Source: Bradyrhizobium erythrophlei
Lineage (GTDB): Bacteria > Pseudomonadota > Alphaproteobacteria > Rhizobiales > Xanthobacteraceae
Reading direction: 5' to 3'
DNA: 64,000 nt
Assembly: GCF_900142985.1 (NCBI RefSeq)
Contig: NZ_LT670849.1
Span: 4,542,501-4,606,500 of the forward strand
Every line of letters starts with the position of its first letter. Position 1 is the first letter of the stretch. Positions 49,444 through 58,535 of this stretch are shown here, piece after piece. The position numbers were made by a program, and so were the translations under genes. Below the pieces are notes generated by a model. The model was not told the origin of the DNA. It ran no database searches and worked only from the letters and a program-made list of their open reading frames with translations.

Positions 49444-49782
49444 TCAGTCACACACCTCAACCTGGCGAATGCGCCAGCCCCACGGGGTCCAAGCCCGCCT
49501 TGGGACAAAATAGCAGCCGCCACCGTAGTAGGCGTAACTAGCATAACCGTAGGGGTACCCATAACCGTAAGGGTAGCCCCAGGCGTATGGTGCGGCCGCC
49601 AATCCAAGGCCCAAGCCGACGGCGCCGAGAGCCAATCCTGCGCCACCGAAGCCTCCGTGGAATCCTCCGCCATGGAAACCGCCGTGGAAGCCGCCACCAA
49701 AGCCCCGGGCAGACGCTGCGGTTGGTGCAACGGTGCTGAGTGCTGCAGCCGCAAGCGCTCCGATCATCATCTTCCTGAACAT
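49444..49782 (-). CDS. Secreted Gly/His/Tyr-rich protein (112 aa)
   Basis: MFRKMMIGALAAAALSTVAP signal peptide, then Gly/His/Phe repeats (GGGFHGGFHGGGFHGGFGGA), a hydrophobic Gly/Leu/Ala stretch, Tyr/Gly repeats (WGYPYGYGYPYGYASYAYYG) and a more ordered C-terminus (CYFVPRRAWTPWGWRIRQVE). Common in Bradyrhizobium; probably envelope-associated; function unknown. Confidence 0.75.
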   Translation of the reverse strand: MFRKMMIGALAAAALSTVAPTAASARGFGGGFHGGFHGGGFHGGFGGAGLALGAVGLGLGLAAAPYAWGYPYGYGYPYGYASYAYYGGGCYFVPRRAWTPWGWRIRQVEVCD

Positions 49783-49892
49783 AATCCCATCCTCCTTGAT
49801 GAAAACCAGGACTATGTTTCAACATCGTCTGCAGGGGCGAAGTTCGGAAATAGGAATGACGAGTTGATAATTTAATTCATATGAACAATCGT

Positions 49893-50204
49893 TCAGCGGT
49901 CCGGTGTCGAATGACGATCGTCAGGTAAACCGCTAGCAGCGTCGCCATCCCTGCCGCCGGCTTCCTTGTAGAACAGATCTAAATTGGTTGCGAGATATTC
50001 GGCCCAGAGTTGCATCATCATCGTTTTTACTACCTCAGAATCGTAGGTATCGCCGCTTGGGGCCTCGCATTCAAGGCGGCCAAGCCGCATGGACCCGGAA
50101 CGAGGATCGCTGCAGTGCGGCACGAAGGAGGCATCTGTTGGCTTATGTGTAACGCCCTGTGGCGTGATGTTGAATTGGTCGCGGGTAACTAGAATGCTTG
50201 CCAT
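49893..50204 (-). CDS. Hypothetical protein (103 aa)
   Basis: From ATG 50204: MASILVTRDQFNITPQGVTH, a charged middle with DSEVVKTMMMQLWAEYLATN, and a polar tail. The opening and the MMxxLWAEY helix match a short protein found repeatedly in Bradyrhizobium. A longer frame to 50231 adds nine residues. No motif indicates function. Confidence 0.65.
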   Translation of the reverse strand: MASILVTRDQFNITPQGVTHKPTDASFVPHCSDPRSGSMRLGRLECEAPSGDTYDSEVVKTMMMQLWAEYLATNLDLFYKEAGGRDGDAASGLPDDRHSTPDR

Positions 50205-50409
50205 GGTCTCTTGCTTCGGAATTGAGGCCATCGCCTTTGGCTATCTGCGCGAGCGCTAGTTGAACAGGGGCAAAGTGCCTTCGGCTATCCGCGACTGCGC
50301 CGTATTCGAACGGCGATGGCCTCCCAAATTTAATCGCTCGCCAGAGCGCTTGTTCCTCGAAGCCGGGAAAAACTGGAAACTTCCTCTGTCGAGAAGAGTT
50401 GGCACTCGA

Positions 50410-50643
50410 ATGAGTTTGTCTCGGAGCTTGAGCATGGTCGACGACGGCACGCTACGAATGGCAATCGATACGGCCTGGTCCGTCTACCGCACGAGGCATC
50501 GCGAGGTCGATGCGGCGGATAGCCGTCGATGTTTGCTCGAACGCCACCTGCATGGGAGACGGGAAGCACGCGGAGATGATGCCGCCGAACTCACGGCCTT
50601 CGGCATCGCTTACCTCGAGTGGCTTCCTGAGGACGAATGCTGA
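50410..50643 (+). CDS. Small hypothetical protein (77 aa)
   Basis: From ATG 50410 (or ATG 50434): [20 protein letters not shown], then [20 protein letters not shown] and an ending [18 protein letters not shown] helical family of unknown function frequent in Bradyrhizobium. The 150 bases of open frame before 50410 do not look coding. Confidence 0.6.
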   Translation: MSLSRSLSMVDDGTLRMAIDTAWSVYRTRHREVDAADSRRCLLERHLHGRREARGDDAAELTAFGIAYLEWLPEDEC

Positions 50644-50770
50644 GGCGGGTGGAAGCAATCATCCGGCGAGTGGCGGCCGAGAACGCCAGGCCGGATTGGA
50701 CCATTTCCTTCCTCGTTTCCGCAGTTGTCGTGATGGCACTGCGCTCGAACTTCGACTAGCGGGCAGCCCG

Positions 50771-51844
50771 ATGCGTATCGCTCAGCTCGCTCCCTTGGCC
50801 GAAAGCGTCCCGCCGAAACTCTATGGCGGCACCGAGCGGGTAGTCGCGTGGCTGGTTGACGAGTTGGTCGCGCTCGGCCATCAAGTCACGCTTTTTGCGA
50901 GTGGCGATTCCCAGACACGCGGCGAGCTTCATGCGGTGTGGCCCCGCGCGCTCCGTCTGGGCAAAAAGGGGACGGATCCGAACGCCGCCTGTGCCGTGCT
51001 GCTCGAGGCTGTCGCGAAGCGGACGAAAGATTTTGACATGATTCATGCTCACATCGATTGGCTGCCGCTTCCGCTCCTCAGTCGCCTGGGTGTGCCGTTT
51101 CTCACGACCATGCACGGGCGGCTCGACCTGCCAGGATTGGGTAACGTCATTCGGGCATTTCCGCGAGCCCCCTTCGTGTCGATTTCGGACGATCAGCGGC
51201 GGCCGCTCCCGGAAGCGAACTGGACCGCAACGATCCATCACGGACTGCCGCTGGATTTGTTTCGCTCTTCCGTCGCTCCAGGATCATATCTGGCGTTTCT
51301 CGGACGTCTCACCGCCGAGAAGGGACCGGAAGATGCTATCCGCATCGCGCACGCCGTCCGGCGACCTCTTCGCATCGCAGCCAAGATCCCTCGCGGCGAG
51401 ACCGTTTACTTCAAGAAGCGTCTTGAGCCTCTCATCGATGGCAAGAAGGTCCATCTGGTCGGAGAGGTCGACGATGCCAAAAAGCAGCCGTTCCTGGCCG
51501 AGGCCGCCGCCTTATTGTTTCCAATCGATTGGCCAGAGCCTTTCGGACTGGTCATGATCGAGGCGATGGCCTGCGGAACGCCCGTGATCGCATATCGCTC
51601 CGGCTCCGTTCCCGAGGTGATCGAGGACGGTGTGACGGGCTTCATTGTCGAGGACGAAAAGCAGGCGATCGCTGCGGTGCATCGGGTGGAGGAATTGGAC
51701 AGGCGAAAGATACGTTCGCGCTTCGAGGAACGCTTTGCGGCGAGACGAATGGCGAAAGAGTACGAAGCTCTGTACCGAAAACTGGCCGCCGCTGAGGCTC
51801 CGCAGGCACGCGCTCGTTTGGATATTCAACCGCCGGGAACGTGA
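50771..51844 (+). CDS. Family 4 glycosyltransferase
   Basis: A 357-residue GT-B fold glycosyltransferase. The N-terminal domain starts [20 protein letters not shown] (glycine-rich acceptor loop GGTERVV). The C-terminal Glycos_transf_1 domain shows [18 protein letters not shown] and the EX7E motif [20 protein letters not shown]. It transfers a sugar from an NDP-sugar; the acceptor is unknown. ATG 50771 is chosen because the fold begins there, although the frame is open from 50510. It is coupled to the next gene by GTGA. Confidence 0.9.
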   Translation: MRIAQLAPLAESVPPKLYGGTERVVAWLVDELVALGHQVTLFASGDSQTRGELHAVWPRALRLGKKGTDPNAACAVLLEAVAKRTKDFDMIHAHIDWLPLPLLSRLGVPFLTTMHGRLDLPGLGNVIRAFPRAPFVSISDDQRRPLPEANWTATIHHGLPLDLFRSSVAPGSYLAFLGRLTAEKGPEDAIRIAHAVRRPLRIAAKIPRGETVYFKKRLEPLIDGKKVHLVGEVDDAKKQPFLAEAAALLFPIDWPEPFGLVMIEAMACGTPVIAYRSGSVPEVIEDGVTGFIVEDEKQAIAAVHRVEELDRRKIRSRFEERFAARRMAKEYEALYRKLAAAEAPQARARLDIQPPGT

Positions 51845-52077
51845 AATACCCTAGGGAAGACGGCTCTCGGAAAGCCTGGCGGTTTCTCATGCTTGTGCTG
51901 ATCGCCTTGGCGGCGGCAGGTCCGGCGGTGGGCGCGGAAATGAATGCGGTGGCCATCAATGGGCGGCATTTGCTGGTGGTAAAGAAGGAACTCAAGGCCG
52001 CACGCGTCAAGCCCTGGATCCGGAGAAGGTCGGGGCGACGGTTCTATCGGAAGCCTAGTTTGTTTTGTGTGCACTAG
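51841..52077 (+). CDS. Small exported hypothetical protein (78 aa)
   Basis: GTG 51841 overlaps the glycosyltransferase stop (GTGA). The product has a signal peptide-like segment ([20 protein letters not shown]) and a basic mature part ([20 protein letters not shown]). It may be the truncated start of a longer protein once encoded downstream. No family recognised. Confidence 0.45.
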   Translation: MKYPREDGSRKAWRFLMLVLIALAAAGPAVGAEMNAVAINGRHLLVVKKELKAARVKPWIRRRSGRRFYRKPSLFCVH

Positions 52078-52148
52078 TGAACTGAGCGCCCATCTGCAGC
52101 ATACTAGTATCAGAAGTGAAGTTAGCACCGTAAGACTAAGGTTGTGTC

Positions 52149-52346
52149 ATGCAGCGTCGCCGGTTCAAACAGATCACTTCTCTAGAACAAAGACTATCAG
52201 AAGAAGCCAAACGATTACGAGAACAGGCCAAAAAGCTACCACCCAGTTCGGATCGGGAACGCCTGTTACGCAAGGCGCGGGAAGACGAAATGGCGGCTCA
52301 AATGACCGGCTGGATCGCGTCACCGGGTTTGCAGCCACCGAACTAA
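52149..52346 (+). CDS. Small hypothetical protein (65 aa), MQRRRFKQ family copy 2
   Basis: MQRRRFKQITSLEQRLSEEA, then LREQAKKLPPSSDRERLLRK and the end IASPGLQPPN; paralogue of 41203-41400, same length. Helical, basic, cytosolic. Followed by broken copies of genes that accompany copy 1. Confidence 0.7.
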   Translation: MQRRRFKQITSLEQRLSEEAKRLREQAKKLPPSSDRERLLRKAREDEMAAQMTGWIASPGLQPPN

Positions 52347-52406
52347 GTTTTCGGGTGCGGGATCAGTTAGTGGGTTGGGCTCCCATGAAGGATTACCAAG
52401 CCTAGA

Positions 52407-52535
52407 TTGAAACTTCGAAGGGATGCGGCCGAGGCCGCCCTGATGCGAGACCTGGCCACTGATCCGATCAAGCGCGACATGTTCGGCCGACTGGGCGAAC
52501 ACCTCAGCCGACTCGCCGACGAATCGGTGAGCTGA
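52407..52535 (+). pseudogene. Truncated helical hypothetical protein (42 codons)
   Basis: LKLRRDAAEAALMRDLATDP, then IKRDMFGRLGEHLSRLADES and stop at 52533-52535. Reads like the C-terminal two thirds of a short Bradyrhizobium family. Only a TTG (52407) could start it. Confidence 0.45.
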
Positions 52536-52540
52536 GGGCC

Positions 52541-52696
52541 GTGCTCAGCCGTTTGGAGGATAACGCTGCGGTCATCTTTCGATGCCCGCTGAAAGACCAG
52601 GAGCTCAGATTTTATCGAGTCCAAAGCTTATCGAAGCATGTCGTCCAAATTGAGCTCAACCAATATCCGGAGACGCCGCTCGTCTTGCCCTCATGA
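52541..52696 (+). pseudogene. QYPETP family copy 2, N-terminally truncated
   Basis: AAVIFRCPLKDQELRFYRVQ, then VVQIELNQYPETPLVLPS: clear paralogue of 40057-40278 lacking the first ~20 residues (the ITVGELKAEL part). A GTG at 52541 is in frame. Confidence 0.65.
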
Positions 52697-52742
52697 GGAT
52701 CGAACACGGGGGCGGAGCAACGCAAGTGTAAGGATATTGCAA

Positions 52743-52920
52743 ATGTCGAAAGATGAGGAGTATCTGCTCTATCCCTCAACACCGGCGAGGATCCGCTTTG
52801 CCTTGGCTGCGCGCTATCATGACCGTCGCGGTGCACGAATCCCGCGAGACCAAGCCTGACTTCATAACGTCCAGACGCGCAAGTTGTGGGAGATCCGAGA
52901 GGCTTGTCGGCGACGAATAG
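52743..52920 (+). pseudogene. MSKDEExLLYP zinc ribbon copy 2, frameshifted
   Basis: MSKDEEYLLYPSTP, then continuation in other frames: TGEDPLCLGC and MTVAVHESRETKPDFIT. The last cysteine knuckle has also decayed (RRASCGRSE). Paralogue of 40301-40477. Together with 52541 it repeats the two-gene cassette of 40.0-40.5 kb. Confidence 0.7.
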
Positions 52921-53161
52921 CGATCCGGCTTCGTTTTCGCAGTTGAACGCCGTCTAGCTTCGACCGAACACGGCCTCAGGAAGGCCAAGGTAACCTGATC
53001 GTCAATCATACCGATCAGTTTTCACCGCAGCTTGTTCCTATAAGTGGCCAGATTCGAAGGCCTATCGAAAGGTTGGGCGCCGCCAATTCTTCACTTTTCG
53101 TCTGGGCGATCGCCGGGACCGGCTTCAAAACGTATCCGTCGTACTCAACGATGCAGCGGCC

Positions 53162-53233
53162 TCAATGATGCAGCAGCATGATGAGAATGATCAGCGGGAT
53201 CGGAATTCCGAGAAGCCAAAGTAGAATTGGCAT
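53162..53233 (-). CDS. 23-aa hydrophobic peptide (MPILLWLLGIPIPLII type)
   Basis: Minus strand ATG 53233, behind GAAAGGAAAG, to TGA 53162-53164: 23 residues, MPILLWLLGIPIPLIILIM then LLHH. Almost entirely hydrophobic with two prolines. It lies 25 bases downstream of the membrane protein gene 53259-54122 on the same strand and should be cotranscribed. I recognise such short peptides in related genomes, but not a function. Confidence 0.6.
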   Translation of the reverse strand: MPILLWLLGIPIPLIILIMLLHH

Positions 53234-53258
53234 GATGTCTTTCCTTTCGTTTTGTGGG

Positions 53259-54122
53259 TTAGGGATTAGTCACGGGGTTGCTATGGGCCTTTTTGCCCCA
53301 CGTCCCATCGCGGAGGCCGCCGCCTTCGGTTGCCGCAAGTGCTGCACAGAAGGCGCCGATGAACAGTGATAGCGTCAGCCAAATCGCGGTCTGCATTGCC
53401 GCTTTGCGGGCCTTATCAAGGTCCGTCTTGACCTGATTCACGACGTCGTTGACCCGCTTCTCCGCATCTGCCTGGCTCAAGCCGGTGCGGGCTGAGACAA
53501 CCTTGGCTGCGTAGGCGCGGTCGGCGGGATTGAGATCAGTGCCATCGTGAAAGCTTTTGGTGAATAGGCGGACCAATTCGAACCGGATGTCAGATGGATT
53601 TTGTTGGCCTTGAGCAGACGGATTGTCGGGGCGCAGTAAGCTGTCGACGTAGATGCTCATCGGTGAGGACTGTGAGGCGCTCGCCGCCGCTCCTTGTGTC
53701 GCACCGGCGATCGTTCCTCCTAATATCGAGCTTGCAGGCGACGCGAGAAGCACGGCACCGAGAACGGAGGCGGCAGCCCAAGCTAGAAAGCCGTGGGCTG
53801 TATCTCGGAAATGCACTTCTGTCGTTTGTACGCCAACCCATTTTGTTCGCAGTCGACCGGCAAGGTAACCTCCCAGGGCGGACGAGATCATCGCCATGAC
53901 GATGAAATACAGCCCGGTACCAATCTGGAAGGTGGTAGCGGAAACCCCGGAATTTCCCCACGGCGAAACGACCGTGAAACCCATGCCCGCGCCGAAAGAA
54001 AGGAGTAAAAGCGTGAGGGCCAGCGAGGCCACGGCGCCCGCGAGTACGGCAGGCCAAGAAACTCCCGAGACCGTCGGCTCAACCTCGTTAACTTGAGGGT
54101 TTTGACGCAAAGCATTTTCCAT
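53259..54122 (-). CDS. Membrane protein of unknown function (287 aa)
   Basis: From ATG 54122 (MENALRQNPQVNEVEPTVSG). Helices: VLAGAVASLALTLLLLSFGA, GLYFIVMAMISSALGGYLAG, FLAWAAASVLGAVLLAS, and a C-terminal TAIWLTLSLFIGAFCAALAA. The loop between holds an acidic coiled segment (DAEKRVNDVVNQVKTDLDKA). The PSNG-type start and AGAVAS helix match a family common in rhizobia, function unknown. The frame is open to 54233, without conserved residues. Confidence 0.75.
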   Translation of the reverse strand: MENALRQNPQVNEVEPTVSGVSWPAVLAGAVASLALTLLLLSFGAGMGFTVVSPWGNSGVSATTFQIGTGLYFIVMAMISSALGGYLAGRLRTKWVGVQTTEVHFRDTAHGFLAWAAASVLGAVLLASPASSILGGTIAGATQGAAASASQSSPMSIYVDSLLRPDNPSAQGQQNPSDIRFELVRLFTKSFHDGTDLNPADRAYAAKVVSARTGLSQADAEKRVNDVVNQVKTDLDKARKAAMQTAIWLTLSLFIGAFCAALAATEGGGLRDGTWGKKAHSNPVTNP

Positions 54123-54573
54123 GTGGTTCTCCAGGCGGCCAAGGATCGGACTGCCCAGCAAATGCTCAGATGGAACGAAGGTTCCTGTTGGGGCATCGAA
54201 TGATTGAACGGCCGAACGACCGCAACGCAACAAGCTCTTTTAACCTCCGCCGGTAGAGTGCGCTTCTCGGGCACCTGTCGTGGGGCTTTCCGGCTAATTT
54301 CTTTCCCACCGTATCGTTCTCCAAACCGAACACCGATCTGGCGTCCAACACAGGCCACGCCGCCCGCTCAACTGCCATTAACGACTCCAGCGATGGGCCA
54401 TCGGCGAGGTCTCAAGCAGGCGCGCCCAGGGGCCGGAGGAGTTTAAGTGCTCTAAGTCAGGTAGCGTTCCTAAACCACATAAAGAGCCTCTAACCGCTTT
54501 AGGCTGAGCAAGATGAGCTTGGCCGGGCGCAGTTTCGATGACTGAAAGTCGCCCGATCGGAGGAGCGTCCGCA
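54123..54573. other. Divergent intergenic region
   Basis: About 450 bp between the membrane protein and the holin-like operon. On the minus strand a weak EcfG-like motif (GGAAC at 54185-54181, 16 bases, CATT) lies near the start of the former. No gene seen. Confidence 0.4.
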
Positions 54574-54598
54574 GGAACGTCGGCCGAATTGTCCCGTT
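54574..54598 (+). promoter_or_regulatory. Perfect EcfG-type promoter
   Basis: GGAAC (54574-54578), 16 bases, CGTT (54595-54598): exact consensus. ATG of the holin-like gene is 29 bases downstream. Confidence 0.75.
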
Positions 54599-54627
54599 AA
54601 GCATCAGCCATCTAGGAGTAGGGTCTA

Positions 54628-55125
54628 ATGTCCGAACTTGCAAAATCGCGCGCATCAGCGGGGGGATTGGTCCGCTCTTATGGGAATGACTTGCGCGGCT
54701 GGGCAGGTAGCATTGCAAACCGATACAGGAGCGCGGCAGTCGTTGTGGTGGGTAGTAGTCTAGCGCTGCTAATTGCGATAGGCTTCGGCATCGCCGCGGC
54801 TTTTCATTTTTTTGCATTGCGCTTCGGAGAAAACACAGCTTACGCCAGCGTAGGTGGGTTTTTTGCTGTCCTCGGAGTGATCGGCTTCATATCAGTTTTG
54901 ATAATATTGAGGCGAACAAATCCACCGCTGCCGCGCCCGCAACGGCAATTCGAAGAGTTCAAGCGATCGATTGCTATACCCGTGACCCTGCGGACACTTG
55001 GCCGCGACGATCGCTTAGGTGCAATTGCAAAAGATCCGGTGGCCCAAATCATCATGACCGCATCGGCGGCTTTGGCACTCGGATGGATTGCCGCCGCGAG
55101 CCGAAGCGCAAAACGTCCAATGTGA
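54628..55125 (+). CDS. Holin-X-like (phage holin family) membrane protein
   Basis: A 165-residue protein with a soluble N-terminal helix (residues 1-32) and two hydrophobic helices (AVVVVGSSLALLIAIGFGIA, VGGFFAVLGVIGFISVLIIL). A basic linker and a weak third hydrophobic segment near the end (IIMTASAALALGWIAAAS) follow. The layout fits the actinobacterial Holin-X / YqjE-like family (PF07332), not true lysis holins. Transcribed with the YihY-like gene (6-bp gap) from a perfect EcfG promoter, so probably an envelope stress protein. Confidence 0.7.
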   Translation: MSELAKSRASAGGLVRSYGNDLRGWAGSIANRYRSAAVVVVGSSLALLIAIGFGIAAAFHFFALRFGENTAYASVGGFFAVLGVIGFISVLIILRRTNPPLPRPQRQFEEFKRSIAIPVTLRTLGRDDRLGAIAKDPVAQIIMTASAALALGWIAAASRSAKRPM

Positions 55126-55131
55126 GAGTCT

Positions 55132-56229
55132 ATGCAGCCGGTGCACCGAAGAGAGCAAGTTTCCGGCGAGCATCCGAGGCTGTGGGCAGTCGGGCTTAGT
55201 TTGGCTCTGTTTGCGCTGGCCTATCGCGCTGAGACACGATTTACGGCTCCTGCTGAAAGTCGCGAATGCCGGCTGTTGGATCCGAGCCGTGGACGTCTTG
55301 TCGCATCTCCATCAGATATTCCCACACAGGGCTGGAAAGATATTCTCGTGCGCGTCTATGCGAACATCTCCAAACACCGGATCTTCGCGCTCGCAGCAGG
55401 CATCACATATTACAGCATCCTGGCGATTTTTCCGGCGATTGCGGCGTTGGTTGCGATGTATGGTGTGTTCGCTGATCCTTCGATGATTTCGCGCCATCTC
55501 GATCAACTCGGTGGATTTCTCCCGGGCGGAGCTATCGACGTGGCTCGCGAACAGCTCATGCGCGTAGCTTCGAAAGGACCTCAGGCGCTTGGCCTGACGT
55601 TTCTAGTCGGGTTGGCTGTCTCAATTTGGAGCTCGAATGCGGCAATGAAATCCCTCTTTGATACCCTAAACATCGTTCACGGCGAGGGCGAGAAACGTGG
55701 CCTAGTCAAGCTGAATGCGATCTCTCTTGGGTTCACCGTGGCAAGTATCATTTTCATTTTAGCCGCGCTCGGTGCGATTGTTGCAGTGCCTGTCATCCTA
55801 ACTTACATCGGTCTCTCCGATACGAGCGAAGTGTTGCTACGTGTAGGGCGGTGGCCGGCGATGTATCTCACTCTCACTTTCGCACTGGCCGTTATCTATC
55901 GCTATGGACCCAGCCAAAAAACTCCTCGATGGAGGTGGATAACCGCGGGGAGCGCCATCGCTGCCCTGGTTTGGCTTGCCACCTCAGGACTTTTCTCTTG
56001 GTACGCCGCTAACTTCGGCAAATTCAATGAGACTTATGGCTCTCTCGGCGCCGCCGTGGGCTTCATGACTTGGCTCTGGATTTCCGCGATCGCTATTCTG
56101 CTCGGCGCCGAGATCGATGCCGAAATGGAGCGTCAGAGCACACGCGACGCCACGACCGGATTTTCAAAGCCGATGGGGGCGAGAGGAGCGCGGATGGCAG
56201 ATAATGTAAGAGCGACACAAGGTGGATGA
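55132..56229 (+). CDS. YihY/BrkB-family inner-membrane protein
   Basis: A 365-residue protein. After ~80 variable residues the family core begins: FALAAGITYYSILAIFPAIA, then a loop with FLPGGAIDVAREQLM, helices LGLTFLVGLAVSIWSSNAAM and LGFTVASIIFILAALGAIVA, the YGPSQKTPRWRW motif, and YGSLGAAVGFMTWLWISAIA. These are hallmarks of YihY/BrkB (formerly RNase BN). Six membrane helices; function unresolved in the family. Second gene of the EcfG-type operon. Confidence 0.9.
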   Translation: MQPVHRREQVSGEHPRLWAVGLSLALFALAYRAETRFTAPAESRECRLLDPSRGRLVASPSDIPTQGWKDILVRVYANISKHRIFALAAGITYYSILAIFPAIAALVAMYGVFADPSMISRHLDQLGGFLPGGAIDVAREQLMRVASKGPQALGLTFLVGLAVSIWSSNAAMKSLFDTLNIVHGEGEKRGLVKLNAISLGFTVASIIFILAALGAIVAVPVILTYIGLSDTSEVLLRVGRWPAMYLTLTFALAVIYRYGPSQKTPRWRWITAGSAIAALVWLATSGLFSWYAANFGKFNETYGSLGAAVGFMTWLWISAIAILLGAEIDAEMERQSTRDATTGFSKPMGARGARMADNVRATQGG

Positions 56230-56232
56230 GAG

Positions 56233-56439
56233 ATGGCTAACCTTCTGAAGCTGCCGACATGGGCAGATGACGACTAAGTCTTCGCGGTGGGCGAGTCGCC
56301 AAGCGGAAGTACTTGCAAACTGGACTTCGATCCCGATCTGCGCCTCTTCACCCTCGCCAAGCCTTTGATGGCCGGCCTTAGCTATCCGTTCGATTGGGGG
56401 ATTTCGATCACGCTTGCTATCGAAGAGGTAGCAGAGTGA
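56233..56439 (+). pseudogene. ppa: Inorganic pyrophosphatase remnant with in-frame stop
   Basis: ATG 56233 opens MANLLKLPTWADDD, then a TAA, then in the same frame VFAVGESPSGSTCKLDFDPD and FTLAKPLMAGLSYPFDWG. This matches the N-terminal third of family-I inorganic pyrophosphatases (E-x-P-x-G-x-x-K-x-E/D, YPFDWGFIP). The catalytic aspartates further on are absent. A decayed gene. Confidence 0.65.
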
Positions 56440-56515
56440 GTACTGCTGACCAATTGAGAACCAAACCTCGGGGCCGATGCGGATCCGTAAGCAGTTTACG
56501 AATCGCAAATTTTGC

Positions 56516-58531
56516 TTAGTGCGATCCAAGTACCAATCGCAGCTTTTCAGCCAATTCATCCCTACGGTAAGGCTTACTCAATACCGGCAGATTTTTTTCG
56601 TAGAATTCGCCATCCCCACCTTCGCCGACATAACCCGATGTCAACAAAACCTTCAGGTCCGGACGAAGGGCTCTTGCCTCAACCGCTAACTGAGCTCCGT
56701 TCATGCCTCCGGGCATTACAACGTCCGAAAACATGATGTCGATACGTTCGGTCCCGTGCAAATGATCCAGTGCCTGGCGCGCGTCTCTCGCCACTACCAC
56801 TCTGTACTGCAACTCTTCCAGACTCTCGACCGCCATGTTAAGAACCTGCTCATCATCTTCGACGAGCAGTACTGTTTCCCCCGTTGCTGCCCGTCTCAAC
56901 GGCAATTGGCCAGATGAATGCAAGTGCGATTCTGAGAGCCGCTCGTCGGAGCGAGGAAGGAACAGCTGGACGGTAGTACCCCGTCCTTTTTTTGATTTAA
57001 TCGCAACGTAGCCACCCGCACTACGAATGAATCCGTAAACTTGAGCCAATCCCAATCCCGAGCCCTTTCCGACTTCCTTGGTCGTAAAAAAGGGCTCAAA
57101 CACATGATCCAACGTGTTCTGATCAATTCCCGTGCCTTCGTCAGTAACGCTAATTTGCACATACGCGCCCGGACTCACCCCCTTTTCGGCTACTGCCTCG
57201 GACCCGCAATGAACATTCTTACTTGTGATCGAAATGGTGCCGCCTTGCGGCATTGCATCGCGTGAGTTGACGACAAGATTGAGAATTGCAGACTCAAGTT
57301 GCGCCGCATCGACTCGAATCGGATGAATGCCGGCGTCAAGGTCGAACCTGAGGGTAATTGAATCGCCGACCGCGCGTTCAGCCAGACCTTTGAAATCCAG
57401 CAACAGTCGGTTGGGATTCAATGTTTCGGGATGCAGCATCTGGCGGCGGGAATAGGCGAGTAATTGCTGGGTGAGCTGTTCGCCCCGACGGGCTGCGGTC
57501 ATCGCCGCCTGCGCAAGACGAGCTACGCGCTCCGGCTGGTCAGGCCGACGGATAACCATATCAAGGCCACCGACGATTACCGTCAGGAGGTTGTTGAAGT
57601 CGTGAGCGACACCGCCAGTGAGTTGACCGATAGCCTCCATCCTTTGCGCCTTGTGAAGCGCAGCCTCGGTTTGCTTGCGATCCGTAATATCCATTAAGAT
57701 TCCGGCCATACGGATCGGCCGTCGGCTGGCGTCGTAACCGACGCGGCCCTTGGCGGCGATCCATCGTGCCTTTCCATCCCGGCGGTTGACACGACACTCA
57801 ATCTCGAAGCTACCGCTCTGAGCAGCTTTCTCGAGCGCTGTTTCGGCTGCCTGTCGATCTTCGTCGGCGATATGGGCTAAGAACTGGCGAGTACTCCAGG
57901 AAGGTAGGAGGTCCTTGTATCCGAATATCTGATCGTGCCTTAAGGTCCGACGGGCGGAGTCGTGAACCAAATCGAAATCCCACGATCCCATCTCCGCAGA
58001 ATCCAATGCAAACGCCAGGGTGTCGCGGGCTTCATTCAACTCGCTAGTGCGCTGTTCGACACGCTGTTCAAGTGTGTCATTGAGCGCTCGCAGCTCAACC
58101 GCGGTACGCTTTTGCTCTTCCAACAAGGATTCGACCTGATACTGACGCTTGCGAGCTCGCAATACTGATCTTGCCGCGCTTGCGAGCGTTTCCGCATTGA
58201 TAGGCCGCTCCAACAGAACCACGTTTCCGAGTCGTCGAAGCAAATCCGAGGAACCAGCAGAGCGATGGCCTACCTGTTTTGTCGCAAGAGCAATGATCGG
58301 CAAATCGGACCACGGCGGTTGACGAGCAAACCAGTCAAGTAGGGCATCGAGTCCAGTCCCGGTGAGCGACTCTTCGGTTACAATTAGTCCCCCGGACGCC
58401 TTCTGAATGTTGTCGTGAAGACTCACTAAGCTGTCGCATATCACCGATGAAATGGCGCTTCGTTCGAGGGCTTGGCGGATCACTTCCGCATCCCTTCCTC
58501 GCGGTGCAAGAATCAGGAGAGCTTCACGCAC
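56516..58531 (-). CDS. Hybrid histidine kinase with PAS domain, downstream of KaiC-like gene
   Basis: From GTG 58531, four bases after the KaiC-like stop (671 aa). N-terminal ~120 residues form a receiver-like domain without a clear phosphoacceptor (LLILAPRGRDAEVIRQALER). A coiled coil follows, then a PAS domain (FALDSAEMGSWDFDLVHDSA). HisKA has the H-box GQLTGGVAHDFNNLLTVI. The ATPase shows NLVVNSRDAM, DEGTGID, FEPFFTTK and GSGLGLAQVYG. The C-terminal receiver shows VLLVEDDE and FSDVVMPGGMNG. No membrane helix, so a cytosolic sensor. The frame is open to 58654 but overlaps the KaiC gene. Confidence 0.9.
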   Translation of the reverse strand: MREALLILAPRGRDAEVIRQALERSAISSVICDSLVSLHDNIQKASGGLIVTEESLTGTGLDALLDWFARQPPWSDLPIIALATKQVGHRSAGSSDLLRRLGNVVLLERPINAETLASAARSVLRARKRQYQVESLLEEQKRTAVELRALNDTLEQRVEQRTSELNEARDTLAFALDSAEMGSWDFDLVHDSARRTLRHDQIFGYKDLLPSWSTRQFLAHIADEDRQAAETALEKAAQSGSFEIECRVNRRDGKARWIAAKGRVGYDASRRPIRMAGILMDITDRKQTEAALHKAQRMEAIGQLTGGVAHDFNNLLTVIVGGLDMVIRRPDQPERVARLAQAAMTAARRGEQLTQQLLAYSRRQMLHPETLNPNRLLLDFKGLAERAVGDSITLRFDLDAGIHPIRVDAAQLESAILNLVVNSRDAMPQGGTISITSKNVHCGSEAVAEKGVSPGAYVQISVTDEGTGIDQNTLDHVFEPFFTTKEVGKGSGLGLAQVYGFIRSAGGYVAIKSKKGRGTTVQLFLPRSDERLSESHLHSSGQLPLRRAATGETVLLVEDDEQVLNMAVESLEELQYRVVVARDARQALDHLHGTERIDIMFSDVVMPGGMNGAQLAVEARALRPDLKVLLTSGYVGEGGDGEFYEKNLPVLSKPYRRDELAEKLRLVLGSH

Positions 58532-58535
58532 GATG

